Source: Chroococcidiopsidaceae cyanobacterium YX2bin18 (GTDB taxonomy: Bacteria; Cyanobacteriota; Cyanobacteriia; Cyanobacteriales; Chroococcidiopsidaceae). From it: a stretch of 64,000 bases of DNA. Made by a program: the position numbers and the translations under genes. The stretch covers positions 22,517 through 86,516 of the forward strand of contig JAUJND010000007.1 of the NCBI GenBank assembly GCA_030446505.1. Direction: 5' to 3'. Below the pieces are notes generated by a model. The model was not told the origin of the DNA, ran no database searches, and saw only the letters and a program-made list of their open reading frames with translations. The first letter of the stretch is position 1; every line of letters begins with the position of its first letter. Positions 30,455 to 39,412 of this stretch are shown here, one piece after another.

Positions 30455-31724
30455 CTGATGGGGTGATAAAAAGGCTAGAAAGCAGGCTGAATCAAGTCTA
30501 TGGCTCGTAATCCCCGTTGATAATAGACCCGCTTATTGCGGTTGAGACGTATCCACTTACCTATCCAATCGATACATAGTTGAAGATTATTTAGCCAGGT
30601 TTGACCATACAAGCCAACCCAAAAGTTGCTATGACGGTGTTGAATTCGCGCCTGCTCTTTAGGACGGCAAACGTAAAGTTCAACCCCTGATGTTCTAATG
30701 TCTATACCTTGAATAACTGCACTGGTATAAGCAATCTTCTATGAGTAAAACAATAGCAAATAAACGAGATTTAATTACATGACATCCTTCAAGATTATAA
30801 CCACCACTCTTACAGTCTTTAAACATACACTCAATTCCACTGCGTTGTTGATAGGTTGTTATAGCACCTTGAACAGTTGGCAGATTAGTTAATAAAAACC
30901 AGCCTTCAGTTGTTTGATTTTGGTGATAATTTCGTTTCCACTTGCACGCTACATTAAACTGACTAAATCCAAGCTGTTTAGTCACGTTAATTCCGGCAAA
31001 GAACATAGACATACCTGGCTTCAATCCCAGTTGCTGTCTTCTGTTGCGTCAACTCGTTTTCACGACGGATATACTCATTACACCTTAAACGCAGACATAC
31101 CGACAGTCCTTGGTTTCCTAGCCATTGTCCTAGCTCAATTGAGCAAAACTCTCTATCCCCTAAAACCGTAACCTGGTAGCCCAAAAGTTGCGGTAATACG
31201 CTTATAAATAGATCCTGCTACTCAGTGAAGCTACTATTACCCTTGTGCGATAAAAAATACCAGTTTAAGGGAATAGCTCTTGAATTCCAAATTAAACTTA
31301 TCATCAACAAATTCATCTCTCTCCACTGCGTTCTATCAACTACAATCGACAATTTTTTATTTTTAGAAAAATAACTTTCTAGTAAATAGTTGATAATGGC
31401 AAACCAAACTGTAGGAATTGTTAACTCTGGACAAATTAGAAATCTTTGTAATAGGCGACGGCGGCTCTCGAATTTAACTGGCAGTGGTAAATTTGCAGCT
31501 AGTCTTTCTAACAGAACTTGTTTTTGCTCTTGTAGTAGTTTAACCAAAAGATTTAGTAGTATGTATTGATTTACATTCAGTATCGAGCGCAGATGAGTCT
31601 GATAGAATTTAGGCAGCATTTTTGGTGATAGACTGGCTATTGACGTCGCCTGCCTATCTTTTTTTGACTCAAAGCTTAAAACCATTATCTAGCTTTACTT
31701 CTAGCCCTCCTGTCACCCCATCAG
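30455..31724 (-). mobile_element. IS4-family insertion sequence with TIRs and 9-bp target duplication
   Basis: A 1270-base element. Its ends read CTGATGGGGTGA (30455-30466) and TCACCCCATCAG (31713-31724), perfect over 12 bases and continuing imperfectly (4 mismatches in the next 8, then CTAGAA in both). The sequence ATCTTTCTC flanks it directly on both sides (30446-30454 and 31725-31733), a perfect 9-base target duplication. It is inserted in an IS1-family transposase gene. Confidence 0.93.
30475..31685 (-). pseudogene. Transposase of the IS4-family element, frameshifted
   Basis: DDE transposase of the IS4 family. The first part (31685 to 31218) holds the first catalytic Asp in SIVVDRTQWREMNLLMISLIW. 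The second Asp lies in VTVLGDREFCSIELGQWL. The YREK-type signature is seen as YQQRSGIECMFKDCKSGGYN, with the catalytic Glu. The C-terminus ends IDLIQPAF at 30475. At least three breaks separate the pieces, near 31215, 31000 and 30715. The intact ends and target duplication indicate a fairly recent insertion, so some breaks may be sequence error. Confidence 0.85.
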
Positions 31725-31858
31725 ATCTTTCTCAAAAAAGTTAGAAAACTACATTGGAGCTATCTGGTACTTTATCCACCACTACAACCAACTCTTACGT
31801 ATTTAGAAGTACCATCTATGCTCTATCCTTACTTATTCAGGACTACCCAAAAATCTAT

Positions 31859-31974
31859 GCTTTTTGAACAGCTTAAAACTTCCTCCGGCTTTGGGAGTGC
31901 CTCTCAATTCCCGCTCATAACTTCCAGTGGCAAAGGCGATAATAGCTCTCCGAATTGCCTAATACCGTAGAAGT
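31859..31974 (-). pseudogene. Fragment of a paralogue of the secreted protein at 32776-33217
   Basis: On the minus strand this stretch aligns with the last third of the neighbouring secreted protein: YQAI.....AF..GSY..EL.GTPKAGGSFK.FK against YQAIPGANIAFPKVGSYQLELSG and TAKAGASFKPFK. The rest of the gene is absent. It lies about 50 bases from the right end of the IS1-type remnant, so the transposon may have destroyed the original gene. Confidence 0.7.
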
Positions 31975-32027
31975 AACAGAGGTACACTTGGTAACTAGTG
32001 ACACCTCATTCGCTAATTTAGTAGTTA

Positions 32028-32675
32028 TTAAGGTGTACGAGTATGATCGTTGTCTTGGTAGCTGCGTACATCCCCTTCTGAAGTAGAACCAGGGAACGGC
32101 ACAGCATCTGTGACGCAGTTAAACTTAGTTATCGGAAGTCCTGTAGTCGAGTCTATGTCTTTACTTCCTCCTCCGCAGATGAAGGTCTCGTTGAAACCAA
32201 TAATCCGCCCTTTGTGATTAGCATAGCCCTGAAAACGAAATCCATAGGTGCCGTCCATTGTCGGGCGGAAGGGAACATCGTACTGGTTCTCTGTACCGAA
32301 TTTCTTCTTGATATTTCCCTTTTCGTCGGTTGGCACTGGGAGAAGTGCTCTATGAAGCACACGAGCTTGTCGCGTATCCGATTCAAGGAATAGTGCCTCC
32401 ACTTCTTTAATGACGACAACGCCTCCCTTATCGGTATCTACAGGCTTGGTAAGTTCATCACTATGGGCTGCATCAGGGTGAAACGAAAGACTAATGCTTA
32501 ATCCGTTTACCACATCTTCAAAAGCAGGCTCGGCGCTAAATCCCACATGGAACATGAATGCGTTTGCTCCTTCGCCGCTGCCGTTGGAGCCTCCAATATG
32601 GCGCATTTCGTGGGCAAGGCTGGGAGTGGCACTAAGTAACAATAGAGCAGTAGCAGTTATGTACTTTGTATTCAT
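32028..32675 (-). CDS. Secreted protein of unknown function with predicted mature N-terminal His
   Basis: A 215-residue protein. The start at 32675 gives a classic signal peptide, MNTKYITATALLLLSATPSLA, with AxA-type cleavage (SLA) predicted immediately before HEMRHIGGS. The mature chain is rich in His and acidic residues, with two cysteines in ETFICGGGS and ITKFNCVTD that could pair. No catalytic motif is recognised. A mature N-terminal histidine is a feature of copper-binding CopC and LPMO proteins, but the rest of the sequence does not obviously match either. It lies 100 bases downstream of another secreted protein on the same strand, below a BlaR1/BlaI pair. Confidence 0.75.
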   Translation of the reverse strand: MNTKYITATALLLLSATPSLAHEMRHIGGSNGSGEGANAFMFHVGFSAEPAFEDVVNGLSISLSFHPDAAHSDELTKPVDTDKGGVVVIKEVEALFLESDTRQARVLHRALLPVPTDEKGNIKKKFGTENQYDVPFRPTMDGTYGFRFQGYANHKGRIIGFNETFICGGGSKDIDSTTGLPITKFNCVTDAVPFPGSTSEGDVRSYQDNDHTRTP

Positions 32676-32775
32676 GATTCGTCCAGTAAAACAATTGTGA
32701 GCAGAACTAAAACTACAAAAATCTATGCTTTCAACAGTGGTCAGCTGGTCTAGGGCTCGATTACTCCGTCTTGAT

Positions 32776-33217
32776 TCAACGCGGCACTGCAACTGTATAT
32801 GTCAACTTGAACGGTTTAAAACTCGCTCCAGCTTTGGCAGTGCCACTTAATTCCAGCTGATAACTTCCGACTTTAGGAAAGGCGATATTAGCTCCCGGAA
32901 TTGCCTGATACCGCTGATATGACACGGCTTTTAAAGCTGGCTTCAGTAGCGCTGGTGAGCCTGGGGAGCGGGGGTTAGAGTAGACAGCTAGCTTACAGTT
33001 ACACTGCGACAGTGGGATAATTCGCCCTCCTTTACGCGTAAGTGCAAACCAAGCTAGACCGGGTTCTCCGGCACGAGGATTATCGTTCGGTTGGATGTGG
33101 AGGGTAGCACCAACATCTTCTGATACCCGAACTTCATGGGCAACCCCTGGGGCTGACCAGCAACGCCAAGAATAAAATCGATACAAGCTTTTTACTTTGA
33201 GTGAACAGGGAGAACAT
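32776..33217 (-). CDS. Small secreted protein with predicted mature N-terminal His, frameshifted
   Basis: A signal peptide from the Met at 33217 (MFSLFTQSKKLVSILFLALL) runs to VSP.GVA. One frame break at about 33145 falls in a C/G run. After it the mature protein reads HEVRVSEDVGATLHIQPNDN, then PRAGEPGLAWFALTRKGGRI and PLSQCNCKLAVY, ending in TYTVAVPR. The body looks like an immunoglobulin-like beta domain of the YtkA/FixH-type, with a CNC motif. Cleavage after GVA would expose histidine. Function unknown; location suggests control by the upstream BlaI/BlaR1 pair. A broken paralogue lies at 31859-31974. Confidence 0.68.
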
Positions 33218-33627
33218 AGAGACTTTCAGCATAAATATAGTTAGCAAACAGCAGCGCACCACTGATACATACGCCACGACTGACAGTAGCTTTTTGAATG
33301 AGGCTATCTTTTTCAACAGACTTAAAAGTTGGCTTAAATGCCTCTTAATAATTTTGATTTGAGCTAGTGTCCCCGTCAAAAGACAAGCTGTCAAACTTCC
33401 TAGCATCCAACTGATAATCCAATTTTTGGGGCTAACATGACTAAGAAAACTCAAACTTGAGCCAACTTAAAATGTTATGACTATCAAATTACCGTTTTAA
33501 ACAACTTCATACTCAAGTAATGTTCGGAAGTTGGGGTGACATACGGCAATTTGATTTGAATAAAGCTAAATTCCTAATTACTCAGTAGCAAAACTGTTTT
33601 CTTGAATTAGGTAATAAGGTACAGTTG

Positions 33628-33656
33628 AAAAAAAAACACCCCAGCGGCGTGGGGTG
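33628..33656 (-). terminator. Intrinsic terminator after the BlaR1 gene
   Basis: On the minus strand CACCCCA-CGCCGC-TGGGGTG forms a 7-base GC-rich stem with a 6-base loop, followed by at least eight T. It lies 127 bases after the M56 peptidase stop and would end the blaI-blaR1 transcript before the secreted-protein genes. Confidence 0.85.
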
Positions 33657-33782
33657 CCAATTCCATCTGTCAATGAGGAATACAAATCATTTTGGGTAGA
33701 GTTGTTGCTGAAGTCAAAAGACAAGCTGTCAAATGTCCTCAAGCACCTCAAGAAACCTTCGGGTGTTGCCTAGTAAGCAGGA

Positions 33783-34646
33783 CTAGTGACCAATGCCTGA
33801 ATGTGAGCAAGTATGAAACGGTACAGCCGCTAGGGGTAGAAACGCGAGCACTAACCAAATCAAGTTCCACGATCTTGGTTGATGAATTAACTCTGGTGCT
33901 AGTAGCGCTTCTATCCTCTCCTCTAAACGGCTACGCGGGGCAGCACAACTAAACGCTGCACAGCAGTTATCTGACTGCACGGGTAGGTTACTCACAACTA
34001 AGAGCAAAGACTCTGCTAACAGTAGGGGATCAACTTGTTGAGCCGCCCAACGATCAGCTCGCAGTTCCCGTAATAGCAAAAGTTCTTGCCACAGTGCTTC
34101 TGTGTGCGGTAACCAGGCTGTGTATGATTTCACCCAGCCTAGCCAGAAGAACCAGAACGTATCTCGGTAATAGTAATGCCCTTGTTCATGCTTCAAGACT
34201 GCCCGAAGATGAGCACCATCGAGTGTGTTTAATAAACCCTGGCTTACAAGCAATTCTGGCTGCCAAAAACCAATTACGGCACTAAAGGGAATGGGAGTGT
34301 CAAGAACACGGCTACGTTTACCCATAAGCTTGAACTGGGGACAAGTGCGGACTTGCTGTAAAGATCTCCAACTCTGACTTGCTAGCTTAAGGCATAAAAA
34401 TCCTGCCAAACCTAAGAAGCCTGAGGCAAGTAAGTGGCTGAAATTTTCTAACCCTTGCCAAAATAGGCGTTCTTCAGGTCCCATATAAAGCACGGCTAAT
34501 ACCGTTGTCATGAGTAGTACTGGAGAAAATAGAAATAAAAATAATGCTCTTTGCCAGCGCTCTACCCAATTCCCCCTTGACCCAGACCATCTCAATCTAA
34601 AACACCAAGCTAATGCCAAAGCTGCCAGAATCATAGCCGGATGCAT
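33783..34646 (-). CDS. BlaR1/M56-family membrane metallopeptidase (PetP-like)
   Basis: Membrane zinc protease of family M56, 287 residues. The active site is in VLKHEQGHYYYRDTF (HExxH). There are N-terminal and C-terminal hydrophobic segments (AMILAALALAWCF, FLFSPVLLMTTVLAVLY, LIWLVLAFLPLAAV). The conserved LRADRWAAQQVDPLLLAESLL segment supplies the third zinc ligand region. It starts overlapping the stop of the BlaI-type gene (TAATG), so the two are translationally coupled. In Synechocystis a BlaR/BlaI-type pair, PetP/PetR, controls the copper switch between plastocyanin and cytochrome c6; this pair is a candidate orthologue or paralogue by organisation only. Confidence 0.85.
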   Translation of the reverse strand: MHPAMILAALALAWCFRLRWSGSRGNWVERWQRALFLFLFSPVLLMTTVLAVLYMGPEERLFWQGLENFSHLLASGFLGLAGFLCLKLASQSWRSLQQVRTCPQFKLMGKRSRVLDTPIPFSAVIGFWQPELLVSQGLLNTLDGAHLRAVLKHEQGHYYYRDTFWFFWLGWVKSYTAWLPHTEALWQELLLLRELRADRWAAQQVDPLLLAESLLLVVSNLPVQSDNCCAAFSCAAPRSRLEERIEALLAPELIHQPRSWNLIWLVLAFLPLAAVPFHTCSHSGIGH

Positions 34647-35062
34647 TATTTTTTCTCCTTGGTCCTCGCTGCTTGAATTCGTTGGGCGATTACTTTTAAC
34701 TGCTCTACGCTTGCAGAGTCAAGGCTGTCGGCAAATGCTGCCACAACATCAGGGTTGACTACTGCTAAAAATCGCTGCAACTTTTCATAAGCTAATATAA
34801 CCTGTGCCTGCTGACAAGTTAGCAATGGTCGCCAATAGAATGCCCGACCTTTTGTATCACAAGCAAGCCAACCTTTTTGCGTAAGGCGGCGCAGCACTGT
34901 TGTTACAGAAGTATAAGCCAACTCTCTGTTTGGATCAGCCAGAATGCGTTCATGAACATCTTTGACTGTGACATCACCCAGTTCCCAGATGATGTGTAAT
35001 ATTTCTGTCTCTAATGGACCTAGAGATAGGTGTTTGGGACGGTAGTTGGGTAGGGAGGTCAT
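34646..35062 (-). CDS. BlaI/MecI/CopY-family transcriptional repressor (PetR-like)
   Basis: A 138-residue winged-helix regulator. The DNA-binding domain reads LGPLETEILHIIWELGDVTV and KDVHERILADPNRELAYTSV, then TTVLRRLTQKGWLACDTKGRAFYWRP, a close match to the BlaI family. The C-terminal helical part is the dimer and cleavage region. It is the first gene of a coupled pair with the M56 protease, which in this family inactivates the repressor by proteolysis. The target operator is not identified. Confidence 0.9.
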   Translation of the reverse strand: MTSLPNYRPKHLSLGPLETEILHIIWELGDVTVKDVHERILADPNRELAYTSVTTVLRRLTQKGWLACDTKGRAFYWRPLLTCQQAQVILAYEKLQRFLAVVNPDVVAAFADSLDSASVEQLKVIAQRIQAARTKEKK

Positions 35063-35215
35063 AACGTTGAGAGCGGCATTGCGAGTGTTCTTCTTTTCAG
35101 ATTACACTTGTTCCTCTGCTCAGATACTCAGTGTATGTCTAACTTATGACTTACTTTGACAACTTGTGTTTTAACGTAGCTAGCAACGTAATTAACATGG
35201 TTAGGTACTTATGAC

Positions 35216-35250
35216 AAAAACGGCAAAAGGAGCTTCCTGCTGCCGTTTTA
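35216..35250. terminator. Bidirectional terminator-like hairpin after aroF
   Basis: AAAACGGCA and TGCCGTTTT pair around an inner AGGA/TCCT, giving a GC core flanked by A and T tracts on both sides. It lies 28 bases beyond the DAHP synthase stop and before the blaI promoter. Confidence 0.8.
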
Positions 35251-35277
35251 ATTTAATTAGATTAAATTAACCTAAAC

Positions 35278-36356
35278 CTAATGTACCAAGGCAACGGCTG
35301 GTTCAGACCACCGCTCGACAGCCTTACCAATCACTGCCAGTTCTTGCATCAAGCGGTCAAACCCATCTGGTGTTAGCGATTGGGGACCATCTGACAAAGC
35401 TTTGGCAGGATTCGGGTGAACCTCAATCATTAAAGAGTCTGTTCCACCTGCTAGAGCCGCTAGTGCCATCGACGGGACATATTCTGCTCTGCCTGTACCG
35501 TGACTAGGATCAATCATAATTGGCAGGTGTGTGAGCGATCGCAAAACAGGCACCACTGATAAATCTAGTGTATTACGGGCATATTGGCGGTCAAATGTGC
35601 GTATCCCCCGCTCACACAAAATTACATTCGGGTTTCCCGCTGCCAAGATGTACTCTGCTGCCATTAACCATTCTTCAATTGTTGCCGACATTCCCCGCTT
35701 CAGCAACACTGGTTTTGGTTGCGCTCCAACTTTTTTAAGCAGTGAAAAATTCTGCATATTCCGAGCGCCTACCTGAACTACATCCGCAACAGACCCTATC
35801 TTATCTAGGTCAGCTGCATCCATTACTTCTGTAATAATGCCAAGTCCAGTTGCTGCTCGCGCTGCCGCTAGCAACTCCAAAGCACTCTCACCGTGACCTT
35901 GAAAGGCGTAGGGCGAAGTCCGAGGTTTGTAAGCACCCCCCCGGAGAAACTTTGCGCCAGCTGCCTTTACACGCCGCGCCGTTTCAACAGCCGCGCCGTT
36001 TCAACAATCATCTCTTCGTTTTCTACTGAGCAAGGGCCAGCAACTAAGACAACTGGATGGTGTTTACCAATGTAAACCAAGCCGTTAGGGGTATCAACCG
36101 CAACTTCACTTGCTTGACCATGACGGTATTCCAGACTAGTTCGCTTAAAAGGCTGCTCTACCCGCAGTACTTGTTCAATCCAGGGACTAACTTCCTGAAT
36201 TTGTAAGGGATCAAGGTTTGCTGTTTCACCTACTAGCCCTAGTACCACTTTATGCTTACCAACAATTTTTTCTGCTGTTAAACCCCTAGTGCTAAGTTCC
36301 TCGCTAATCCGAGCAATCTCTGCTTCTGGGGAACCATTCTTCATGACTACAATCAT
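35278..36356 (-). CDS. aroF: 3-Deoxy-7-phosphoheptulonate (DAHP) synthase, disrupted by a 17-bp duplication
   Basis: First enzyme of the shikimate pathway, joining phosphoenolpyruvate and erythrose 4-phosphate. An N-terminal ferredoxin-like regulatory part ([21 protein letters not shown]) precedes the catalytic barrel with [20 protein letters not shown]. The catalytic domain continues from [20 protein letters not shown] to [17 protein letters not shown] and [19 protein letters not shown] near the end. The type is the I-beta form, as in Bacillus. A 17-base tandem repeat (35973-35989 and 35990-36006) shifts the frame; deleting one copy restores [17 protein letters not shown] exactly. It is the only break. 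Confidence 0.92.
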
Positions 36357-36583
36357 TGCAAATTCCTTGCTCAGTAGTGTTCCAATGTTTGAATAACTAC
36401 AAACTATTTAAACTATAGCTTTGGTGTCTTCAGGTATTTTGTTTAACGAACAACTAGGAATTGTGAATCAGGAAGTATTATTATGCTTCAACCTACCGCA
36501 ACGAATTTGCTTTTGGATTACAGCAATCTTTGAGCCTTCAATTCACCCGACCGCCAAAAAGCTTGAACTAGTACCGCGCGGCA

Positions 36584-37096
36584 CTATACATTTTTTTGCC
36601 GAGTTGAACGCCAAGCGGACATCATCCGTCCCCAATTAGTCCTAAACTCTTGCCCTCCCAGCTTACTCCCTATTCTTTCTTCATCCCAAGAAGCAGAAAG
36701 TACACCATAACTCAGCCCTAATATCCCCAAACCAAAAAAGCCTATGCTTACCAGCAACACCACCACGTTAGGCAGCTTAAACAAGGCGTAACTCTTAATA
36801 ATATAGCTGGCGATAAATGTTGCCATACCTAAAGCAGTCGGTATGCCACAAAATAAAGCCATCCGCCGTGCCATGCGATTACTCACAACTTTTGGAACTA
36901 CCATTTCTTCTTTATTGAATGGTGTTCTATCAATCTTTGTCGTGGCTCCAGTCGACTTATCAGCCTTTTTAGATTTTTGCAGTGGCAAATCTTGGGCAGA
37001 TTCTGAGGCTTTAGTTGTATGCTTGACGGATTTTTGCCGCTTTTTGCTGGGTTCAAATGGTAAAGGATTACGTTGTTGAGGTGCGTCAGGTGCCAT
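36584..37096 (-). CDS. PAM68 family protein (photosystem II assembly)
   Basis: Thylakoid protein homologous to Arabidopsis PAM68, which helps early photosystem II assembly and chlorophyll insertion. The 170-residue protein has a basic, disordered N-terminus (KSKKADKSTGATTK). The family core follows, RMARRMALFCGIPTALGMAT then FIASYIIKSYALFKLPNVVV, with two transmembrane helices, and then GLSYGVLSASWDEE and a C-terminal WGRMMSAW. It follows rpsO on the same strand with a 15-base gap, a usual cyanobacterial neighbour. The frame is intact. Confidence 0.93.
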   Translation of the reverse strand: MAPDAPQQRNPLPFEPSKKRQKSVKHTTKASESAQDLPLQKSKKADKSTGATTKIDRTPFNKEEMVVPKVVSNRMARRMALFCGIPTALGMATFIASYIIKSYALFKLPNVVVLLVSIGFFGLGILGLSYGVLSASWDEERIGSKLGGQEFRTNWGRMMSAWRSTRQKNV

Positions 37097-37111
37097 AAAC
37101 TCAACTACTCC

Positions 37112-37381
37112 TTAACCTCGAATTCCCAAGCGACCAATTAAAGCTTGATATCTCGGTTTGTCTTCTTGCTGCATATACGACAAAAGGCGCTTGCGTTGAC
37201 CGATTAGCTTTAGTAATCCTCGTCGGGAAGAATGGTCTTTTTGATTTGCTCTAAGGTGTTCACTGAGACGATTAATCCGCTCCGTCAACATAGCAATTTG
37301 CACATCTGTTGAGCCTGTGTCAGTTTCGTGAACTTGGTAATCCGAGAGTAGTTCTTGTTTGCGCTGTTGCGTCAGGACCAT
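37112..37381 (-). CDS. rpsO: 30S ribosomal protein S15
   Basis: Small-subunit protein that binds 16S rRNA helices 20-22. The 89-residue sequence has the family features ETDTGSTDVQIAMLTERINR, LSEHLRANQKDHSSRRGLLKL and RRKLLSY-like GQRKRLLSYMQQEDK, ending in GRLGIRG. Complete and intact; it heads a short operon with PAM68. Confidence 0.98.
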   Translation of the reverse strand: MVLTQQRKQELLSDYQVHETDTGSTDVQIAMLTERINRLSEHLRANQKDHSSRRGLLKLIGQRKRLLSYMQQEDKPRYQALIGRLGIRG

Positions 37382-37507
37382 AATGGAATTAATTTTTATT
37401 TAGTACAGCAATCTCTCATGTTACCACCTTTTTTCTAGGCGAGGGAGAACAGGAAGAATCCTGCTTACACCTCACCTATTCATTTTACTGGTGGACAAAT
37501 ACTGGGG

Positions 37508-39137
37508 CTACTGCCACACAAAAACTTTGGCTTCATACTCTCCCAAGTCAACCATCATGCCATCATCTGTAGATTCAATATTGTAGTTACCTGTCCATTC
37601 ATGCCAGGTTCCAGCTGCTGGGAAGTTAGGAATTTGATATCCAGCCAGGAAGTTTTCTGAGAAATTTAGGACAACAACTACACGAGAACCTTGATCATTC
37701 CAGCGGCTGTAAGCCAGCACTTTTGCTGCTGGATTTTCGTGGAAAAAGTCGATGTTTTCTGTATAAAGCGCATGATTACTTTTACGCAGGGTTGTCAAGC
37801 CTTTGTAGTATTCAAATAAACTCCGATTAAGGTCATTGCCTAACAATGCCCACTCGATTTTGGCTGAGTCCTCGGTTTTGGGCTTGTACTCCCCAAACTC
37901 TTCACCCATCCAAATTAGAGGAACTCCGATCGCAGTCATTAGGATGGCAGCACCGAGTTTAACTCGCTTGAAAGCTTCTTGATCAAAAATATTGCGATCG
38001 CCTAGTTCAACCATTAAGTGATTGTGATCATGATTCGTCAGGTAATTTACAACATTTGTTGTACCCATAAAGCCTTGCCGCTTGCAATCGATCACATCTT
38101 TGAGACGCTCTAAATCAAATTCACCGCAGATATGCTCTAAAATGCAGTGATAAAAACTATCGTGCCAGCAGCCATCCATTGGTCCATCTGCATTAGTAAT
38201 GCTAGTGGTTTCAGGTATGTGTTCCGCAATGTTATAAAACGGCTTCATGCTAGCTGTTTCTTTAGCTTCCTGCACAATCCAGTGCATAAAGTCATAGTTA
38301 GCAATCTGGCGTGCTGCATCGTAACGAATGCCGTCAATATGATATTCCTGAATCCAATGGCGTACGGTATCACCAGCAAATCGTCGCGCCGGATAAGTTT
38401 TTAGTTTTTCGTCGTAGAATTCGTAGTTAAACTCTGGTCCCCAGCTGTTGTCAGGATCACGAGGCTCGTGATGAGATTTGGGTAAGTGGTGCTGAGGCTT
38501 CTGAATGATTATAAATCCCGTCCATCAAAACACGAATGCCTCTAGCATGACACTGATCAATTAAATTCTTTAACTCTTCTGTTGTGCCGTAGCTAGATTC
38601 GGTGGCGAAGAAGTGGCGCGGGTTATAACCCCAGCTGTAGTCGCCAGGATACTCTTTGACAGGCAACAATTCAATCGCGTTAATACCTAGTTCAACTAAA
38701 TGATCTAATTTTTCTACAACGTGCTTATATTTACCACGAGTGAATTTGTCATCCTCACCACCAGAAAAGTCCCCAACGTGCAGTTCATATATTACTAATT
38801 CGTAATCGGCTGGCAGTGGTTTGTCGTCGTGTTGCCAGACATAGGTATCAACAATCCGCTCACCACCTTTAACCCTGACGACCCCGTTTTCTTGATTATC
38901 AACATCAGTCGCATAGGGATCAGTAATATCCACCCATTGATCTGGTTCAAAAAACCAAGATTTTGATTGAACACGGAATTTATATTGATAAATACCGTCT
39001 TCCAGTTCAACCTTAGTCCGGAAATAACCATCTTTACCTTTTTCCATCGGGATTTCTTCCCAATCGGAGAAAGATCCAATTAACGCAGCTCCTTTGTTAT
39101 AAGGGGCAAATAAATTAAATTCAATTGAACTTGCCAT
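37508..39137 (-). CDS. GH13 alpha-amylase/branching-enzyme family protein, frameshifted
   Basis: Glycoside hydrolase family 13 enzyme with an N-terminal beta-sandwich (CBM48-like) domain: SFSDWEEIPMEKGKDGYFRT. The (beta/alpha)8 domain has INAIELLPVKEYPGDYSWGYNP, VLMDGIYNHSE, the nucleophile region YHIDGIRYDAARQIA, the acid/base region NIAEHIPE and VNYLTNHDHN. One break lies near 38460, after NHSEASAPL; the frame then resumes at SHHEPRDPDNSWGPEFNYEF. The start at 39137 (MASSIEFNLF) is favoured over the longer reading. About 540 residues. It acts on alpha-glucans; branching, debranching or hydrolytic activity cannot be told apart here. Confidence 0.87.
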
Positions 39138-39412
39138 AGAAATTTTTGAGTAATAAAAGTAACCCAAGGATATTTTCCCTGCCTTAGTTGCTTTAGCAAA
39201 TCGTTCTGGAGAAATAAGCTGACTTGTTGGATGCTAATTGTTATGTTTTAGCTGCTAAGGAAGGATAAAGGTTGTTTAAGCTAATTTTCGGCGATTAAGG
39301 TGCAAATTCGTCAAATATGCTAAATTTGAGCAGCTAAAATCTATCTCTTTAACCAGCATAAAGTTGGCTATAGGGAACTAAGCCATAAGTAATTAACGTG
39401 CCTTGAAGATTA

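Larger units (their letters stand above)
30230..31806 (+). pseudogene. IS1-family transposase, split by a later IS insertion
   Basis: The left part, ending at 30454, reads [20 protein letters not shown] then [11 protein letters not shown]. The right part, from 31734, reads SKKLENYIGAIWYFIHHYNQLLRI and ends with TAG at 31804-31806. When the 1270-base element and one copy of the 9-base target duplication are removed, the frame closes exactly (RKTLSFSKKLENY). The IERFN.TLRQR.SRLVRK.LSFSKKLENHIGAIWYFIHHYN block is the C-terminal signature of IS1-type transposases. The N-terminal half is missing or unrecognisable; the left limit is approximate. Confidence 0.8.

Noticed and set aside
36421..36639. 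Plus-strand frame between aroF and pam68
   Set aside because: It overlaps the end of the PAM68 gene antisense and has no recognisable composition or ribosome binding site.
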